DNA from: Homalodisca vitripennis
Lineage: Eukaryota > Arthropoda > Insecta > Hemiptera > Cicadellidae
Assembly: GCF_021130785.1 (NCBI RefSeq)
Contig: NC_060213.1
Location: 112,755,501 to 112,819,500, forward strand
DNA: 64,000 nucleotides
Reading direction: 5' to 3'
The notes beneath the pieces were generated by a model, which was not told the DNA's origin, did no database searches, and saw nothing but the letters and a program-made list of their open reading frames with translations. Of this stretch, positions 1 through 13,200 are shown in pieces. How positions within the stretch are numbered: position 1 is the first letter of the stretch; each line of letters starts with the position of its first letter. The translations under genes were made by a program, and so were the position numbers.

Positions 1-40
1 GATTTACTCTTTGACCGATACAAGCATGTGTCTATTGCAG

Positions 41-262
41 TCAGCGATAATGACGGTGGAACGGAACATCAACGAGATGCTGCAACATCAGAACCACCTG
101 CGGGGTACTGAAGCCAGAGACTACAACCTGATCTCAGATAACAACAACTACGTGCTCAACTGGTCTCTGGTTCAGATCATGGTGATAGTTGGCACCACTG
201 TGCTGCAGGTGCACTTTGTCCGACGACTCTTCGAGGTTAAGCCCGGCAAGCCGCGTGTGTAG
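41..262 (+). CDS. p24/TMED-family cargo receptor, last coding exon
   Basis: This is the 3'-terminal coding exon of a p24 (TMED/emp24) protein, a type I membrane protein that cycles between ER and Golgi in COPII/COPI vesicles as a cargo receptor. The exon opens after a tctattgcag acceptor (31-40), phase 0, and ends at TAG (260-262). It encodes 73 residues: the end of the lumenal coiled coil (NEMLQHQNHLRGTEARDYNL), one membrane-spanning segment around WSLVQIMVIVGTTVLQVHFV, and a short cytosolic tail RRLFEVKPGKPRV. The coiled coil followed by an N-x-W-S-type membrane entry and a basic or aromatic tail is the p24 arrangement. The tail keeps a hydrophobic LF pair but has no C-terminal KKXX. The subfamily cannot be fixed because the GOLD domain lies outside the window. 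It is transcribed toward Exn, so the two genes are convergent. Confidence 0.85.
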   Translation, partial: SAIMTVERNINEMLQHQNHLRGTEARDYNLISDNNNYVLNWSLVQIMVIVGTTVLQVHFVRRLFEVKPGKPRV

Positions 263-3200
263 ACCACGTAAGATTTGGCACATACTCGCAAAAAATAGTA
301 CTCACTTGGAAATCCTGATTTCTTTGTAACTTCTGTGATCATAACACAGTACTCAAGTACTGTTATGATTCAAGTTGGATTTAAAATCCGAAGTACTTTG
401 TCATTTGAATTGATTTGATCAGCAGTTATAGTTATATGAGAATATAAAATGATTATGGATACAACGATGTACGTAATTAAACATGCATTTTTATTTGCCA
501 GTTTTGTAATGTTAAAACCACAGAAAAAAAAACCATGTCTACTTATTGAACAGATAGAACTAAAATATTGTATTCAATACTTAAAGAAAACACTGTGAAA
601 TGTCAACATGTTGTGTTGACTGTAAAATAATGTACATAATATATTTTATGTATTTTTGCGCAATACGGTAGATATTTTCTATGCCTAAAGGCTGATATTA
701 GACGGTAAAACGCAAAAAGATGTCCACCATCCCACCATTGAATAGTCATGACTTGCGGAAGTGGCTTGTTTGTTTTCGATAGTTCTTTGGAACTCAGAAA
801 AAGACTTGAATCTCATTGTTATTGATAGGTTGTAAAAATTGTTTGTTGGACCATAATATTTGTAGGTTGTTGGGATAATTTTAGTTGTATATTACACTGT
901 ATTAGTGTTTGTAATTGTTGGAGAACCGTGATAATAGTGTTTTCAAGTTTTGGATATCATTATAAAGTGCAATTTATCTTAGTTTCTTTTTTACTGTCTA
1001 TACTTTTTAAGTGTCTTGGTTGCATTACAAAACAAAACACCAGCTTCTCTGGGAATGATGTTACAATCACAGGGTATCATTTTTGTTTATTGTGTAGTTT
1101 GTTAAGTTTTAGTTTTTCATAATAAGTGTAGAGATAAAATTACAGTTTTCATTTTCACTTCATATTATTTTTAACTTTGAAGACTGTACTAATATTAAAC
1201 CAGTGCCAGACAGTAACAGAACCATTGTTATAGTGGCTTTACACTTAATTAAAATTCACTTTAAACTTAAAACTTAAAATTCCTAAATTTATAAAGTCTT
1301 AGGTGGCCACGCTTTCTTTGTTAAACATACAATAAATAAAAATCCTCCTTTGTTTTAAATCAAGTTTTAAAACTGTACATGTTTGTAAGTTTTAGACTTA
1401 TTTTGATTTCTCAGGTGAAAATCTAGTAGATTTACTATTTGTGGAATGTGGAAAATGTTAGTCCCATAATATTTTAATCATGGTCAATCACATTGTCTAA
1501 TTACAAACAACACAGTTTATACTGCTGTTTTGTCATGTAACATTTTATTTTTCTCCCTAAATGTATTTCTAAACAATTTATTAATGTTTACATTCCACAT
1601 TTCCCTCCATTCCATTTTCATATTTTTTCTTTCATTATTCTTGTAATTGAAATCAAATTCCAAGTGATTGAACCATGTATAAAAGGTACACTTGTTTTTA
1701 TCAATAATTTTGTTTTTAATCTGTCCTGCTTTTTTACTACGCAGTTGGCAGTAAAATGTAATAGTTATGTTTTTATTTATTTGAATAGTAACTCAAGTAA
1801 ATTTTAAGTATTTTTTCTAATTTTGGTGTAATTTATTAATATTTTTAAATATCTTGTGTGAAAACAAGAGTTCTGATGCTTTTTGATGTTATAATGTCGT
1901 AGGTTAATACATTTTCTAGCCTCGTGCTTCCAGATCTATAACTGATCATGAATACCGTGGATGAACAGCAGAATTGTTAAATAACAAAATAATGTTAGAA
2001 TTTATTGAACTGTGACATGCCAAAGTTCTGCAAGTTCCCCTCCCACCTGTCCACACTAACCGTCAGTGTTCCATTCTCTGGCATACAATGCGTACTAGAC
2101 ATTGTAAAACATTCATTGTATGTTAAAGTAAACCTATGCTTCCAACACTGTAATGAATGACTGGAAACATACCTGCAGTAGGAATTGGTATCAGCACCAA
2201 CAAAATATTGGTTGGATACTTTCTGAACCAGTAGGGAAAGATTGCAATCTAATCGAAAATTTCTAAATATATGTACTTTGGTCTGTTTTGATGTGTTCCT
2301 TAGAATCAGTGGACTCTGAAAGGAAATTTTCAAAGTAAACCTGCTGATTTTCCTATACATTAGCAATAATCCTTGGCTTTCAGACCTACATTTCAAAATA
2401 TTGCAATGATTGGATTTATCCCAAAAAGTCTATTTTTTAATTCTAAATCGACTCAGTATATAGGATGTATACATTGGTATAGAAAGATTGTTGTGTATCG
2501 TTTATAGTGTAATGTATTGACTGTGAAAAATATTGTGTAAATCATTTCTCTCAAACTCTAAATAGCTTGTGTCTGTCTCTTGTGTAACTTAATAACATTA
2601 AATTTCTCTGCCAACAATAAAATTAAAGTATTCTTTATAAAGCTCTGCATATTTTGAGATAATAAAAGTAATGCTATAGATGGATTATACCGATATGTTA
2701 TTACAAATTTATGTAGGTCAAGGCCAAAGGATAATGGAGGACAGTGTGAACAATAATATTACAAATTATTATTTTAGAATAGATTTTAGTATTTGTTTTT
2801 TAATTTTAAAAAGTAAATCTTGTCTGATGTGTCTGTTTTTAATCGTTTATGAAAGGACATCTTTAAAAATTTTGTGAATGATGCAAATTTTATGTATTCA
2901 GAAATAAAATGTGCATTTTGTTAAAGAATTTACAAATTACTTTGAAAGCTTGATGAATGAAATTTGCATAAGTGCATTAAATAGTCAATCTCAATCAATC
3001 TACCGAATGTTGGTGTCTCATATCAGATCTTAGTGCATTAAAAAGTTTTATATGATTTTTATTTACTATTATTTTTTATTTTATTTTATTTATATCCAGT
3101 CACTTTACTTCATTTTCATTCAATATATTCTATCTACTTAAGCAAACCAGTATTTAAAAAGTCCCTGTTATCTTTTTAAGGGAAGCCCTTCTATCTTTTG

Positions 3201-4285
3201 TAGTCCACTGCAATTATGTTGCAGTGAAATTTAGGTAACGGAATGGAAAATAATTATTGGCTTACTTTTTAGAGCCAAACCTCTTATTACTTCTATTACA
3301 CCTATGTAAATAATATATAGAAAACCATATATTAATATTATTATAGTTTATATTTTTCTATGTTACATGCATTGTTTATCATGTATTTGTATTAATGGAA
3401 TAAATTATGGCATTTTTTTAACAAGTGTTTGATTTTCCTTTTGCAATAAAATAATTTATTGTTGTAAACTGAATTAACTGATGAGATTAAACCATTTGGC
3501 ATATGTATGGTTCTAAAATATTGATTTCAGAAGAGTCAATATGAGTCAAATACGTAAATTTTGGCAGTATTGATAGGTAGCCATAACCGTTTCAAGACCC
3601 TGAGAACACCTCACAAAGATGTTTCTTTAATAGCAGTTATAAATCAGTATGTAACTTAGAATCTCACACCATTAAATTTTGTTCACTCCAAAAAAATTGA
3701 AAAGTATAAAATATTGCAAAACCAATTTACAAAGTACAATTTATTACCATTGTAATTTGCTTGTGTCTTGGTATTTTTTTGCAATATTTGGTTTTGCTTG
3801 TTTTCCCGATCAAGAAAATATATAAAAGGGAAATACAGAAGGTCATTTTACTACAATCGGCTTTTAAATATTCTTCTAACAGTGAGTGTTTAGTCAGGAA
3901 AAAAGTTAAAATAGACTGTAACCAATCTTTTGGTTTTGTATAAAAGTATTACTTTTTACAAGTTGTGGAGATATTACCATTCTCTAAAAACAGCAATTAC
4001 TTAAACTAAAAAAATCCTATGATTGTTTAACTTGAAACAGTTCATATCTCCAGTCTAGAGACTTATCTTTGACTTTAGAAAAAAGAAACCACACATGCAT
4101 ATTAGGATTGCTTGTGTGGTAGAAATATTGTGAGAATTTTCTTATGTTCTCAGATAATTCTTTTTGTTATTTCAGATTTTATTCAAAATAAATACTATTA
4201 TGTAATATATTTATAATTATCATTTCTATTCTTTGTTGCTAGAAAAATGTATTTCATAGTTGTTACTACTACTATTTAGCTTTCT
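263..4285 (+). other. TMED 3' UTR and intergenic DNA
   Basis: This AT-rich stretch has no ORF I can defend. Its proximal part must be the TMED 3' UTR. Candidate AATAAA signals on the + strand include 1331-1336, but the real cleavage site cannot be chosen from sequence alone. Around 2221-2370 there is a stretch similar to 13262-13412 (gaaagattgcaRt, gaaatttctaaatRtRt, tcagtggactStR, tgattttcctaYa), which is a dispersed repeat rather than a gene. Confidence 0.5.
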
Positions 4286-4289
4286 TAGG

Positions 4290-4960
4290 TTATAGTTTTA
4301 GTTATTATGGATGAAAACTTTAGAGACCGATCAAATGACCTTAGAGAGCTCGTTATGGGGTATCCATTTCTAGTGATAACGAAGTTTGTTGTGACACTGA
4401 GGTAAATCAGACCGACCATGTAGCAGACATGATTTCCTAGTAAGTGTTCTCTCACAATCGTGGAAGTCAGACAGAGAAGTTGTTCTACCTGGTTATGTTC
4501 TTGGCCCTGATCATGAACTCTCACAATTGTGGAAGTCAGACAGAGAAGTTGTTGTTCTACCTGGTTATGTTCTTGGCCCTGCTCATGAACTCTCACAATT
4601 GTGGAAGTCAGACAGAGAAGTTGTTCTACCTGGTTATGTTCTTGGCCCTGCTCATGAACTCTCACAATTGTGGAAGTCAGACAGAGAAGTTGTTGTTCTA
4701 CCTGGTTATGTTCTTGGCCCTGCTCATGAATTCACAAAACTCCCAAATACAAACTGTCGCTTGTGTGCTGTATGTGAGTGTAAAAACTTGAAAAAGAAAA
4801 CCAATTTATTTTGCCCTGGATGGAATTGTGGAGTTCAACCTAAGTGCTACCATCTGCTCAAACACTGTGCCAGACCAGTTTGACAGGGAGGCTGAAAACG
4901 CAGGGTGGAATCCAGTGACTGAGTGAAAGAGGAAATTTGGTATATATTGTACATATGTAA
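4290..4960 (+). pseudogene. decayed piggyBac-like transposase with in-frame tandem repeats
   Basis: Three pieces in order suggest an internally deleted piggyBac-type gene. At about 4309 an ATG opens MDENFRDRSNDLRELVMG. After a frame change, an acidic segment (SSDNEVCCDTEVNQTDHVAD) ends at a TAG near 4440. Four direct repeats (4451-4731) follow. The frame through them then runs into a cysteine-rich end (C-R-L-C-x2-C-x-C, then C-x4-C, then CYHLLKHC) that stops at 4883. A basic stretch plus Cys/His pairs is the usual piggyBac C-terminal domain. The DDD catalytic core is absent. No terminal repeats or TTAA boundaries were recognised, so the family call rests on the two protein ends and is moderate. 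Confidence 0.5.
4451..4731 (+). repeat. minisatellite of 69- and 72-bp units (2 x 141-bp dimer)
   Basis: There are four head-to-tail units beginning at 4451, 4520, 4592 and 4661, with lengths 69, 72, 69 and about 71-72. The alternation is one extra gtt in the gaagttgttctacc / gaagttgttgttctacc segment, so the array is best read as a duplicated 141-bp dimer. All lengths are multiples of three or nearly so, and one + frame stays open throughout, reading (WKSDREVV(V)LPGYVLGPAHELSQL)n into the Cys-rich tail at 4740-4883. Confidence 0.9.
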
Positions 4961-5582
4961 ATAAAGTAGGATTCAAATTTAGTATTTCATTTTATTTTTT
5001 TCAACTGCCATGCTTACATAAGTATTAAATACAATCATAAGATTATGTTTACCCATGAAAGGTGTTATTTCTTTAGAGACCAACCTATTTAAAAAGTATT
5101 GAGGTAAAAGTTAGAATAAATATATATATATTTTTAGAATCAGTACAAAATATAGAATAGGTTATACATTTACAGTTTTGATGTAAACTTGTTAAGCATT
5201 AGCACAACAGAATATTTACAAAAGAATTTGTTTTAATTGTTAGCTGTTATTTACATGGAAACAATAGGTTATTGTAATTATAATATCCTCAAAATATTCC
5301 TGAATAAATTGGCATATAATTGGTTTACATTTGGACGAACTACAGTCATGTAACTGTAGTAACTGTTATGAAATGGGATAATTTTTTTAATCTGTGTGGC
5401 TACTGAAATAGAGCCACCGTACAGAACCACCATATGCCAGTTCTAGGGTTAATAAGTACCAAGATTGTTGAATACGTAAAACTTGTAATTAAATATTCAA
5501 AATGGGCACAAACTAAAATTTAAATTATATCCTTACAGATACTAACAGGTTGAACAAAACAATTTTTTTGATAGAAAATATT

Positions 5583-7118
5583 TTTATTCAACATATTTTT
5601 AAACAGATATTTACAAGGTCATTGTGGAATGTAAAAGTTACGATTTGCTGTTTATACACATTTGTACAATGCATTTTACAAAAAATAAGTACGAAGTCCT
5701 AAGTTTAATAGTATTAATTTACAATAAATAAGATACTCAATATGAACACTATAACATGATTCGTAGTGGTTTTTATGCCAATTAATAAGTTATATTATAT
5801 TATTTCATGAAATCAAAACTAAAATACTAAAAAGTATTGATGTGACAACTACTCATTTTCTTATGTATCACAAAAAATTGATATATTATTACACAACTGC
5901 CTTAACTTAAGAATTGAGTAATTAAAGTGACACTGGAGAGAAATGAGAAGCTATTATGTAATAGGATATTAGTATTAACTATGCAAGCTTGACAATAAAA
6001 TTCTAAATGTCCAAAGAAACTGTTATGTCTCACAATAAAATAATTAATAGAGGTTTCTTTACATGAGACACAATTTTGACTCTAATTTCATCACAATGTT
6101 AGTAAAAAAGTAATCTTTTTTCTCTGGTAACTACACTTGTGTAAAGATTAAAAATAAATATAAATTTTATGAATTAGAAATTTAAACTTTTTGAATGGAT
6201 AGTAATTTTATGTAAGGGGAATTAAAAACAATATTGCAATAATTCAATAAAATAAAAACATTTTCTGTCCATTTTGCTTTCCTATTTAATAACATCTTTT
6301 GGTAATAAAAATTACTCAATTGTTAGTAAAAAGTATTTATTTTCTTCTGTTCTTAAAGATTTTTAAGCTCAATTTCACAGGTTTTTCTTAATTTCTTAGT
6401 GAGAATTCGATTAAAATAACTGAGTTGTTTAGCTTTTCAAGTACTTTAAAAAATTACTGTTTTCTCATTGGTAATGTTCATTGGATTTCAATCTAACATA
6501 AAGCATTTCTTAGAATTCCTTTTGTGTAGATTAGATTATTTAATCAACAGAATAGGTAATTTACATGTTATATATAACCTTTGGCACTTACAAACACACA
6601 AGCTGTAGAATGTCAATTCTTCTTTGAAAATAAATGCAAATTGAATAAATGCGTTAAAAACAAGTCAACATAATTGGACGACTTAATCACTAAATAATAT
6701 TTCAACTGTTATGGCAATATCAATAGCACAGAGCTTACAGAACATATTGGCAATAACAAAACTAACAGATAACAAGATCATAAGCATTCTAACATTAACA
6801 ACAATAGAAATACAGCCATCATCAACAAATTACACAATATTGTTAACAGAGAAGTTATTACATGACTAGCACAGTAAAAATATACACCTCGACAAGTAAA
6901 AATTAGCAGAAATATATTAGTCAACTTTAAGCGAATTGGTCCCTTTGTTGTAAACTTTTACAAAATATACAAATACAAAATACATTTTTAGTTCACTACA
7001 ACAGCACTTGAGGTCGAACAGGAGAAATATTTCGAGAGAAACAACTTGATGTATTAATATTTCACAATTATTAAAAAATTTGTTGACTGAGTTAGAAAAA
7101 CTTATGCTGAATCGACTT
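5583..7118 (-). other. Exn 3' UTR (extent inferred)
   Basis: This AT-rich sequence directly follows the Exn stop codon on the minus strand and has no coding potential of its own. Candidate minus-strand AATAAA signals include 5583-5588 (tttatt on the + strand). The true poly(A) site is not determinable here, and the UTR could end earlier. Between about 4960 and 5583 I see only AT-rich spacer. Confidence 0.4.
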
Positions 7119-7285
7119 TTATTTAACCTTTTTCTTCTGCTGGACAAAGTCAGCAGACAGTTGCAACAGCCGATGCCGTTGTTTGAGGTTTCTGGCTCGG
7201 ACATGTTTGGATGCGATCTCACGAGTATAATTGCCGGGAAACCAACCCTTCTCGCCATCCCGTGTCCTCTCACCGTAAAACCACC
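7119..7285 (-). CDS. Exn: Exn exon 20: second half of SH3, stop
   Basis: The acceptor is tgtgttgcag at 7286-7295 and the stop is TAA at 7119-7121. It encodes GWFYGERTRDGEKGWFPGNY, which supplies the SH3 tryptophan pair and the P-x-N-Y-type strand (FPGNY). A basic tail of about 30 residues follows (KQRHRLLQL...QQKKKVK). The incoming phase is 1, matching exon 19. The intron splitting an SH3 domain just before the GWW-type motif is common in this family. Confidence 0.95.
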
Positions 7286-10200
7286 CTGCAACACACACAT
7301 ATCAGAGAACATTCTTAAAGTGGAGATTCACACAACATTACATTCTAAATAAAATTGACAGTATCAGAGGTTTTAACGCGATCACTCGTGGTGGTGTGTA
7401 CATGTTACATCACTAATACCGATTTTCTGAAAAAAATCTGTTTATAAAAATGTAGAACTTTTTAAATTTGTACAACTTGAGTTTTTAGCTGATTAGTACT
7501 CAGATGTTCTGATTAGTGGACTCAATTCCCGCTACTCTTTTACATGTTTCTGATACTATTAGCTGATTCAAATTCCCACTATTTTCTTACATGTTTCACT
7601 ATTATTATTAGATAGAAGTATACCACTAGTATTCCACACATAACAGCTATTGTGGGAAGGTGAACTGGAGCAAACTCAACATTCACATTGAATCAACCCT
7701 TCACACTACAGCTACGTTATGTGTCGAAAACTTGGTTGCTCCACTGTCCTTTTGGATTGTGCCTAAAACACTGTAGTGCAGTCAATTATGCACCTGTGAG
7801 ACAATTAGAATATCTCTTATACACTATATTGTGTAGTCTAAGTGACACTGATATCAAAACAATGTAAAGAGTTTGTTTTGGACTTCTTCAAAGACTTTTT
7901 TTGGATCTCTTCAGACGAATGTTCCAAGAGTGAAGTCTTTGACAGCGTGTGATGTCAAATGGTTGATCAAAGTGCTTTTTATGTGAAAGGTAATATTTCA
8001 TCTACAAAAATGTTAATTTATAATGCTATTACTAATACACCTGTGTATTATATCAAGAGTTTCAACACAAATATTTGGCCACAAGTCACACTGACCTAAG
8101 TTTGGGATTTCGGGTGCTATATCCCTGAAATAGGGCTTAAATTCTCTTAAATATTTGCTCCACTAACTTTAGTATTGTACTTGTATTATTGTAATTAAAC
8201 AAAAAAATAATTTGTTTGCGTTTTTGCAATACCTATGAGTTTAATTTTTGATTACTTCATCATCAACATTACATTGGAGTTTTCTAGATTCCACAATCTG
8301 TGTGATGTAATGATTGCAGAATAAATTAAAAATCGCGTAACACACTGGCTCTATCCACACATACCTTCAGTCTTGCGCAGAACGTTGACAATGTCGCCCA
8401 GAGCGAGGTTGAGCTCGTCGGGCTGTGACGGCAGGTAGTTATGGATGGCCGTGACCTGAGGGCAGTCCCATCCCTCGTAGAGTGTCTCCCCAGGAGCCTC
8501 AGACTGCGGGGGACTTGACACCTGGAGCCATCGCTGTCTATCTGTCTCACTGTCACAGCTCAAAGTCTGGCAACACAACCGTTCAACTCAGAATCCAAGC
8601 AGTACAAGTAAGATGTGAACCACTTCAAAATAGCTTAGGTGGTTCTAATTTGGAGAAAATGTAGAGGAGGATCTTGATCCATAAGAGAATCTCCAGAGGA
8701 AATGAGACTAATACAACAAATAAAAACTATTTTAGATACAGTAGAACCCCTCATATCCGGCCACCACAGGACCGAGCCCCTGGCCGGATAACGATTCGGC
8801 CGGATAAACCAACCTACAGTACACAACACTTGATGAAACAAAACAATTGTACTGTACTGTACTAACCGCACTGGAAATAATCAACGAACTGTTTACAGGT
8901 TAAACCTATTAGCTCAACTGAGGACAACACAGGAACATGTAAACAAATAGATACACCAAAATAACGCAAGAGTCTAGTGCGTGCAACTGCGCGTCTGCAA
9001 GCCGTGGTAAATAAATTTCGATATTGGCTTGCGGGAAGTGGCCGGATAAACCGAGGTGCGGTAAAACCAAGGCCGGATATGAGGGGTTCTACTGTAACAC
9101 TAAAAAAAAATGTATAACATTTTGACAAAATAAAGAGGATTAGAAAAACTTAATGGAATTGAGAAGCAAGATTGGTGTCTTTATTTAAGAGATTATCTCC
9201 AAAGCTATTGATATCAAAACTAATAATATACCTTCCTTCAACAGTATCATATTTGATATCATAATCCAAGTATACAAAAAATTGTTAAAATATGGAATCA
9301 CTGCCTGATACACTAATATAAAAAAATAATAAAAATGCAATATAATTTATATTATGGCTTTGTCAGCAATAATGGTCAAATGAGATACTGATTATAAGGT
9401 AAATAATTTAATAAACTCAAATAAATTTAATCACAACTTTCTAAAGTAACTTAAAACAAAAAGTTAATAAAAAAATACTCATTTAACAGACAAAACTGAC
9501 AATATTTCACAGGGGAAAGCAATCAACTGATGGTGATAGTTGCTGAATTGTCAATGGACTGATGAATTAATGAAACAGCTACAGAATAGTCTGCAAGAAA
9601 TCTTGATTACTGCTATGCTTGTCTATAATCAATTGACACCAAGTCCTGTAGAGTCTAATGGGTGACACACTACAATATGTTAATGTAATCACCAGTTACT
9701 GACTTCAAGACAAGTTTCAGACTCAAGAGCAAGAATGATTATTACTGACCATCTCAACAGTTTTGCTATCAGCATTCTCCAACAGAGTGACCTGGAGCAG
9801 GAACCGGTTGTTGCCGGGGAAATCCCTCATCTCCTGCATCTCTACAAGACTCCTCTGGCAGTGGTCTACAACGAGGTAGCTGTCCTCACTCTTCTTCTTC
9901 GTGACCACTAGCAGGTCGGTGAAGAGGAACAGTGTGAACTTGGGTCCTGTGCGTGAAAGTCGGCGGCCAAATGTTTGCTTGGCATCCATGTTGACCTGGG
10001 TCACCTGCCCGGAGCGCACCAGCCACCGGTTACTTCCCTCTCCCAGTATGGGCACATTCATCTGTCAAAACCACATTTTGGCACCTTCATTACAAATCTA
10101 CAAGCCTTAAATGGGCAAAAGGATAATAATAATTATTATTATTATATGTAATTTACATCCTTAAGGAGAATATGTAAAAACACTCAAATGTAAGTAAGGC

Positions 10201-13200
10201 CAGACCAGTAACATCATATATGGTCACCATCAGCCAATTTTAAAACATTAAGTTTTTAATAATATTTTTTTTAATCAACTTAACTTTTCATTAATTATTT
10301 AATTACAATAATACATGATAACATAATGCAATCGGTTGCAATAGGTTAAAGATTGCAAGAAGAGAAGATGAACATTTTAATATAGTACATGAATTGTGTC
10401 ACAAGTAAGCCTGATAATTTTCCACATTCAGAGTAGAAGCATAACATTAACTAAGTTGTAGTAAACATGCAGGAATTTGCTGAAATATGCTTAGCTATTG
10501 TCTAGGACAACCAGCTGAGGGATCAACTGTTGGTAAGAGATCCAATGGCCATTATTTGGAACAGTTGTTCCAGAATTTTAAACGTGTATAAACCACTCTC
10601 TCTCTCCCGTTCTAAATTATAAGTTTATTCTTAAATTGTAATATCATTTAAATCTTTCATCTGTTTAAAATTTTTTTTGGTCATCGCGAGAGAGTTCTAT
10701 TCTTCAATTTAAAAAATTAACTTAGGCTAATACCCATCACCATGCTGAGTTGGAACTGTGGAAACTCTAAAATATATATATATATATATATATATCATGA
10801 GGTGAACTTAAACTCAGCAGTGACAATTGTAGCGGGCAAGATGCACAATCAACTACTGTAAACACTGCAGACCTATCACGTGTCTGGCTGTCATAGTGTG
10901 AGATCAGACCAAAAAAAACCACCCTTTATAGCATAAAACAATGGCAAATGTCCGAAATCCTACTATCCTTTAAATCTTTCATTGTTAAGAACATAAGCAA
11001 AGAAAACATCAAAATTGCATACAAGGTGCAAAGGCCAATCTAATCATTATTGTGGTGTGTTTCAATATCGGGACAGGCTGATCTAGTCATTAGTGTAGTC
11101 TCCTAATGAAACATACAAACGCCCACAGTTAGACATGTAGTGTAACAAATCAAAATATCTTTATTTTATATTTGTACACAATACTGTACAATTAATTAAT
11201 GGCACCGTTACAGAATAGGATTGTATTTACTAATGATTATTACAACTAACCTCAGCACATACAACCTTATGGATTCATGATATATAAGACACTGACCTCA
11301 GCAGGAAAGTCGAGCTGTTTACTCAGCCGAACCATCTCCTCCAGCCGTTCCTGACTGCGAGCCCCTTCGTTACACTCGGCCACACACTGCAACATCAAAC
11401 AGCTGATTATGGTTTCTGATTACCTTAAATAGTTTAGCATTATGCTAAACTATTTAAGCTAATCCCTGGCTGACCGGTCATAGCTTTAAATATTACTGTT
11501 GTACAAACAATGCATTGAAGCTGATTCCACAAGCTTATACGGATAAAGAAAACATATTATCAAGTTTATTTAGTAAGGTAAGTTGTGAATACAAGATGAT
11601 GGCACTAGATTATTATTATATAGCCCTGCAACCAACAGCAACTCAAGTTTACCATGTCAGAATCATGAGCTGGTCATGTATCATTGTAGGATATTAAAAT
11701 CCAATTTCCAAGGCTTATAACCCCAATGCTAACCTGAATACTTTTAAATCCAAATCAACCAAGGGTATTTTTCACTTAATAATTAAGCTAAAGTTTCTCA
11801 AACGCTTGCTTCAGGAGTGACAGGATATTTAGAATTGGTAAGGTTAGGTGAGATCCACCTCCTATTAAGATCCCATGAGGAGGGATATCAGTCACTTTAT
11901 CTTAGTCATGTTGCCTTTGAAGAAAGGGAGGCTATCTCTGTTCCTGATTCTTCCAGTCAAAGCCGGTAAGGGACGTTATTCCCTTATGTTTATGCTAGCG
12001 GCTTTGTCACTAAGGGAGCTCCTCCCACTCTAATAGTCATCCTCTACAGTAAACTACACTATCAATATTTTTATTTCAAGATACCCATCAATCAACCCTT
12101 TTACGCCAATATTTCAACATTCGCTTCTAGTGATGTGCAGCCCCTGGATAGAGTACAAACCTGAGTCTTGTTTACCCTCAAAACGATCTGATAGGAACAG
12201 GCAAGGATTATGCCAAAAATTTTTATAATACCTAACCATAAAATCGGATCAACTCAAAATCATTATTAGAAACTGTGACTGACCTTGTTGAGGACTTCCA
12301 GAGTCCTCTTGCAGGAGGGGAACTCAGCATCGCTTTGATCGAGCAGCGTCAGCATCGTCTCAAACAGCAGCCTCAACCGTGTGATGCGCTGCATCGGCAA
12401 CATCAGGAACGAGTAAAGGGTCAGCGACTGACACTCAGCATCACTCTCAAGCTGGGTCAGCACAGTGATGAAGTTGCTATTTGTTTGCCTGAAAAATTCC
12501 ATAATATTAATTTACTAGTTTAAATTAGAAAAGGTTTTTTTGCAGCCTACTTTTATATTGTGCCTGTCCCCTTTCTAGTTCTTGGGCTATTGGCTGTAAG
12601 GCCTATATATTGAGCAGGACAATGTTGGCATTGAAGTTAGTGAATGATATTTTATGTAGAGCAAGTTTGTGTCCTTTTATCTTAAAATACCTCTTTTGTT
12701 GATGAGCATGTGAAGGTGTCAGTATAGGTTTATCAAACATGTTTTGCATTTTTGGTTATTGCATAACCATACTTGCTCTACATAAAATCTCACTCACCAA
12801 CTTCATTGCTAATATTGTCCTGTACAATATATAGGCCTCACAACCAATAACCTGCGAACAAGATGAATGGGCACAGACAACATGTCAAAGTATGCTACAA
12901 AGACAAGCCATTCCTTCAATATGCTGCAAGCCACGCAGCATCACAGACTTTTAAATCAATAAGCATAAGTGTTTTAAATCCACAATAGTAAATTAATTAC
13001 CAAAAGACTGCAATCCTTCACAGTTAAGATGGGAACTAGCATACCAGTGGGTAACAAAATCAAGAAATCCTCCTAACCTAAAGCAGGGAAATCCCTCTCT
13101 CTACTCCCTTCAGCAAGGTAACAGTTTCCATAAAATATAATACTCAATACATTATCAACAGTTATACAGTGATAACAGTGTCTAGAAAAAAGTGAAAAAG

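Noticed and set aside
2221..2370. Coding exon in the minus ORF at 1995-2396
   Set aside because: The sequence recurs at 13.26-13.41 kb as a dispersed repeat, with no shared open frame.
4285..4665. Minus-strand ORF made of VRVHEQGQEHNQVEQ repeats
   Set aside because: Antisense shadow of the 69/72-bp array; the + frame leads into a recognisable Cys-rich domain, so that strand was preferred.
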